Shown here one piece after another: positions 61,573 through 64,000 of a stretch of 64,000 bases of DNA. Below the pieces are notes generated by a model that had not been told where the DNA came from, made no database searches, and saw nothing but the letters and a program-made list of their open reading frames with translations. How positions within the stretch are numbered: position 1 is the first letter of the stretch; the number at the start of each line of letters is the position of its first letter. The position numbers were made by a program, and so were the translations under genes. The stretch spans positions 33,726 to 97,725 of the forward strand of contig JAEUKK010000008.1 in assembly GCA_016792625.1 (NCBI GenBank). Direction: 5' to 3'. The stretch comes from Deltaproteobacteria bacterium (GTDB lineage Bacteria; Myxococcota_A; UBA796; UBA2385).

Positions 61573-61862
61573 CGGCACCCCCGGCGGGCCGCGCCATGTG
61601 GGTGAAGATCGCGCAGCGGTCGCTGCGCACGGCCCAGAGGGGAGGGCGAAGGCCACCCGCCCGCGCTATGCGCCAGGGGCAGCGCCCCGCCGCGTTCCCC
61701 AGCTTCGGCTTGGGCCCGCGGGGCCCTCGGGAGCAGCGGCCCGCCGCCCACGCTGGGCTCATCCGCCGCCTGTGGCCCGCGCCGGCCCCTCGTTGGCCGG
61801 CCCGCGGCCGCTCCACCCGCCCTCACCGCTCGCTGCGCCGCGCAGGCGCCCCGGAGTCCCTC

Positions 61863-63122
61863 GTGTCGAACAACTACAAGGTCGCCGACATCGGCCTCGC
61901 CGAGTCCGGCAAGCTCAAGATCGAGTGGGCCGAGGCCCGCATGCCCGTGCTGATGGCGCTGCGCGAGAAGTACATCGCCACCCAGCCCCTCAAGGGCCAC
62001 CGCATCGCCGGCTGCCTGCACGTGACCAAAGAGACCGCGGTGCTCATCCGCACCCTGCGCGCCGCGGGCGCCGAGATCTCCTGGTCGGGCTGCAACCCGC
62101 TGTCGACCAGCGACGAGATCGCCGCCGCGCTCGCCGCCGAGGGCATCAGCATCTACGCGTGGCACGGCCTCTCCGTCGACGAGTTCTACTGGTGCATCGA
62201 CCGCACGCTGGACTTCAAACCCACGCTGACCCTCGATGACGGCGCCGACCTCATCACCCGCGTGCACACCAAGTTCCCCGAGCTGGCCGAGATCATCTAC
62301 GGCGGCACCGAAGAGACCACCACCGGCGTGCACCGCCTGCGCGCCATGGCCGCGGCCGGCAAGCTGCTGTACCCCGTGCTGGCCATCAACGACGCCGAGA
62401 CCAAGTGGGAGTTCGACAACGTCTACGGCACCGGCCAGAGCAGCCTCGACGGCATCCTGCGCGCGACCAGCGTGCTGCTCGCCGGCAAGAACTTCGTCGT
62501 CGGCGGCTACGGCCACTGCGGCCGCGGCGTCGCTGACCGCGCCAAGGGCATGGGCGCCCACGTCGCCGCCACCGAGATCGACGCCATCGCCGCGCTGAAG
62601 GCCACGCTCGAGGGCGTGCGCGTCATGAAGATGGACGAGGCCGCCGCCTGGGGCGACATCTTCATCACCGCCACCGGCATGAAGGACATCATCGTCGGCC
62701 GCCACTTCGACGCGATGCGCGACGGCGCCATCATCTGCAACACCGGCCACTACGACTGCGAGATCAACCTGCCCGATCTCGAGGCCCGCGCCCGCAGCAA
62801 GCGCACCATCCGCGACAACCTCGAGGAGTACATCCTCCAGGATGGGCGGCGGATCTACATCATCGGCCAGGGCCGCCTGGTGAACCTCGCCGCCGCTGAG
62901 GGCCACCCGAGCGAGGTGATGGACATGAGCTTCGCCAACCAGTTCTTGGGCATGGTGCACATGGCCGAGAAGGGCAAGTCGCTTGAGGCGACCGTGCATG
63001 ACATCCCGCGGAAGCAGGACCTGGAGCTCGCCACTCTGAAGCTCGCGACGATGGGCGTGGCCATTGACGCGTTGACCGAGGAGCAGGTCGCCTACGCGGA
63101 CAACTACCTCGAGGGGACTTGA
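61863..63122 (+). CDS. ahcY: adenosylhomocysteinase
   Basis: 419 residues from GTG 61863 (CGGAG seven bases upstream). Conserved blocks: AGCLHVTKETAVLIRTL, SGCNPLSTSDEIAAAL, DDGADLI (catalytic Asp), GGTEETTTGVHRL (Glu), INDAETKWEFDNVYG (Lys and Asp-Asn), VVGGYGHCGRGVADRAKGMG (NAD-binding, about 215-234), CNTGHYDCEIN (His) and the C-terminal QLGDKLT-equivalent tail ending ADNYLEG. It hydrolyses S-adenosylhomocysteine to adenosine and homocysteine using bound NAD. It is divergent from the MYXO-CTERM-like gene across 290 bases. I looked for an SAH riboswitch in that region but saw only vague resemblance. Confidence 0.96.
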   Translation: MSNNYKVADIGLAESGKLKIEWAEARMPVLMALREKYIATQPLKGHRIAGCLHVTKETAVLIRTLRAAGAEISWSGCNPLSTSDEIAAALAAEGISIYAWHGLSVDEFYWCIDRTLDFKPTLTLDDGADLITRVHTKFPELAEIIYGGTEETTTGVHRLRAMAAAGKLLYPVLAINDAETKWEFDNVYGTGQSSLDGILRATSVLLAGKNFVVGGYGHCGRGVADRAKGMGAHVAATEIDAIAALKATLEGVRVMKMDEAAAWGDIFITATGMKDIIVGRHFDAMRDGAIICNTGHYDCEINLPDLEARARSKRTIRDNLEEYILQDGRRIYIIGQGRLVNLAAAEGHPSEVMDMSFANQFLGMVHMAEKGKSLEATVHDIPRKQDLELATLKLATMGVAIDALTEEQVAYADNYLEGT

Positions 63123-63187
63123 GCCCTCTGGCCTTGTTGGGCTGACGCCGCCTCGGGCCGCGCGCTGCGCCGCTCGGGGTGATGCTG

Positions 63188-63219
63188 CCGCCTAGGTTCG
63201 CCTAGGCGGTCGTTTTTTT
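63188..63219 (+). terminator. UUCG-capped terminator of ahcY
   Basis: A perfect 9-bp stem CCGCCTAGG (63188-63196) and CCTAGGCGG (63101 series, at 63201-63209) around a TTCG tetraloop, followed by TCG and seven T (63213-63219). It lies 66 bases after the ahcY stop. Confidence 0.92.
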
Positions 63220-63297
63220 GGGGATCGTTTTTGTGGAGGGGGAGGGGCTTCGCTCCGTGAGCGGTCTTCGCTGTTCGGTGTTTTCGCTGTGATGGAG

Positions 63298-63354
63298 CTG
63301 GGGGCGGTCCCCGCCCCCAGGCCCCCCGGCCAAGGGGCCCGCGGGGCCCCTTGG
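63298..63354. repeat. cluster of GC-rich palindromes (REP-like)
   Basis: Two perfect hairpins in 57 bases: CTGGGGGCGG-TCC-CCGCCCCCAG (63298-63320, 10-bp stem) and CCAAGGGGCCC-GC-GGGGCCCCTTGG (63330-63354, 11-bp stem with one extra base). Further inverted sequence flanks the second (GGCCCCCC before, GGGGGGCC after, to about 63373). There is no coding gene, and the run leads directly into the larger inverted-repeat element. Confidence 0.7.
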
Positions 63355-63395
63355 ATCCCCCGCCAAGGGGGGCCAGCGGGCAGGCTTCGCGCGGC

Positions 63396-63514
63396 GCATG
63401 GCAGCGCCGCGCGCCAGCCCGCAAAGGCCCCCCTTTGGAAACCCCCCGAGGGCGGCGCGACCCGCTGCTCTCGTGACGATGAGGTGGTCGCCGCGAAGGC
63501 CTCAGCTCTCGTGG
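63396..63514 (+). repeat. left arm of a long inverted repeat
   Basis: Starts GCATGGCAGCGCCGCGCGCC and runs to about 63514. Its reverse complement recurs at about 63883-64000 with only scattered mismatches and small length differences over the first 107 bases. Outside this range similarity fades. Confidence 0.85.
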
Positions 63515-63548
63515 GGGAGGTGAAGGTGGTCTTCGTCAGTCGCGGGCT

Positions 63549-63844
63549 GGGGCGGGTATCAGGTGAAGCTCGTACTTGAGGCCAGCGGGGATGCGTTGCG
63601 CGCGCTGCAACGAGCCACCGCGGGTCCCGGGGATGCCTTGCGCCGGCTGCAATGGGCCGCCGCAGCTCACGGGGGTGGGTTGTCATCCGGTGAAGTACGT
63701 ACTTGAGGCCAGCGGGGATGCGTTGCGCCGGCTGCATCGAGCCCCTGGGGCTCACGGCGGTGGCTTGCGCCGCCCGCAGCTGGCTCCCGCAGCTCGCGGG
63801 GCTGCGCTGCGCTCGCTGCGTCGGGCCGCCGCAGGCCACGGTGG
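63549..63844 (+). repeat. seven tandem units of 41-43 bases between the inverted-repeat arms
   Basis: Units at 63549, 63591, 63633, 63675, 63718, 63761 and 63802, each 41-43 bases, most ending in GCGGGG-like sequence and many beginning ATGCGTTGCGC or a variant. The 40 bases at 63562-63601 recur at 63689-63728 with two mismatches, a spacing of 127 bases or three units. Unit length close to a multiple of three gives long open frames, but these have no ribosome-binding site and no recognisable content. Confidence 0.8.
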
Positions 63845-63882
63845 TAGGTCTGGTCCACGCCGAAGGCCCGAGACCAACAAAA

Positions 63883-64000
63883 CCACCGAAAGCCCAGGCC
63901 TTCGCGGTGATCACCTCGACGCCACAGGAGCAGCGGGCCGCGCCGCCCTCGGGGGTTTCCAAAGGGGGGCTTTGCGCGCTGGCGCGCGGCGCTGCCATGC
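63883..64000 (-). repeat. right arm of the long inverted repeat (runs to the window edge)
   Basis: The reverse complement starts GCATGGCAGCGCCGCGCGCC, the same as the left arm, and matches it closely for about 105 bases, then partially to about 63883. The window ends exactly at the outer end of the detected match, so the true outer boundary is unknown. Confidence 0.85.

Noticed and set aside
61573..61862. Possible SAH riboswitch upstream of ahcY
   Set aside because: Segments such as GGGAGCAGCGG and GCTGGGCTC only loosely resemble the motif; the conserved core spacing is not met. A covariance-model search with the SAH riboswitch family would settle it.
63192..63998. 268-codon minus-strand frame in the repeat region
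   Set aside because: It is made of the tandem units and hairpins, lacks a ribosome-binding site, has odd composition, and both other frames are also open.

Overview
The window is very GC-rich chromosomal DNA, densely packed with genes on both strands. It most resembles a Myxococcota-like (former Deltaproteobacteria) genome. The reasons are the many exported lipoproteins, two proteins ending in MYXO-CTERM-like tails (small-residue/Cys motif, hydrophobic segment, Arg cluster), MopE-type Asp-rich motifs, a Ser/Thr-kinase-like membrane protein, and a ferredoxin-dependent 2-oxoacid oxidoreductase. No phage, IS transposase, CRISPR array or rRNA gene is visible. Start codons were chosen from Shine-Dalgarno spacing and operon overlaps; stops are firmer than starts.

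Region 1 (1-14505, minus strand): a tight run of about eleven genes read from right to left. It opens with a membrane-anchored pseudokinase (11404-14505), then three lipoproteins, a NAGPA/golvesin-type secreted protein with a MYXO-CTERM-like tail, a complete peptide/nickel-type ABC importer (binding protein, two permeases, one fused double ATPase), an exported protein, and a TolB-like propeller protein cut by the window edge.

Region 2 (14656-26778, plus strand): a lipoprotein and a zinc-ribbon/TPR membrane protein, then a translationally coupled chain of housekeeping genes: TrmN6-like methyltransferase, unknown protein, LapA-like protein, DsbA-like lipoprotein, rsmB, mutS, an AmiC-like amidase and a Xer recombinase. 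A minus-strand tRNA-Leu(CAA) with its terminator follows.

Region 3 (27067-40779): a lipoprotein, a degenerate receiver protein, valS, nadC and mutY on the plus strand; a GT-C-like membrane protein on the minus strand; then a minus-strand korA-korB-HAD phosphatase operon, and a divergent plus-strand zinc-ribbon methyltransferase.

Region 4 (41060-50295, plus strand): four contiguous genes for an outer-membrane/cell-surface assembly: a beta-barrel protein, a 1184-residue fusion of HExxH metallopeptidase, TolB propeller and probable barrel, a 523-residue lipoprotein, and a 1017-residue lipoprotein ending in eleven Asp-rich Cys-bounded repeats. A strong terminator closes the group. This is the best candidate for an undescribed system.

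Region 5 (50602-63219): a tRNA-Ile / tRNA-Ala / tRNA-Ile cluster with a UUCG-capped terminator, a VWA protein and membrane protein, class I FBP aldolase, a zinc-ribbon protein, thymidine kinase, a second GT-C-like membrane protein, a patatin-like protein, and then two divergent S-adenosylhomocysteine hydrolase genes: a canonical ahcY (plus) and a divergent paralog (minus) in an operon with a MYXO-CTERM-like protein and a helical-repeat protein.

Region 6 (63298-64000): gene-free repetitive DNA with GC-rich palindromes, roughly 118-bp inverted repeats and seven 41-43-bp tandem units. It looks like an interspersed non-coding or non-autonomous element cut by the right edge.
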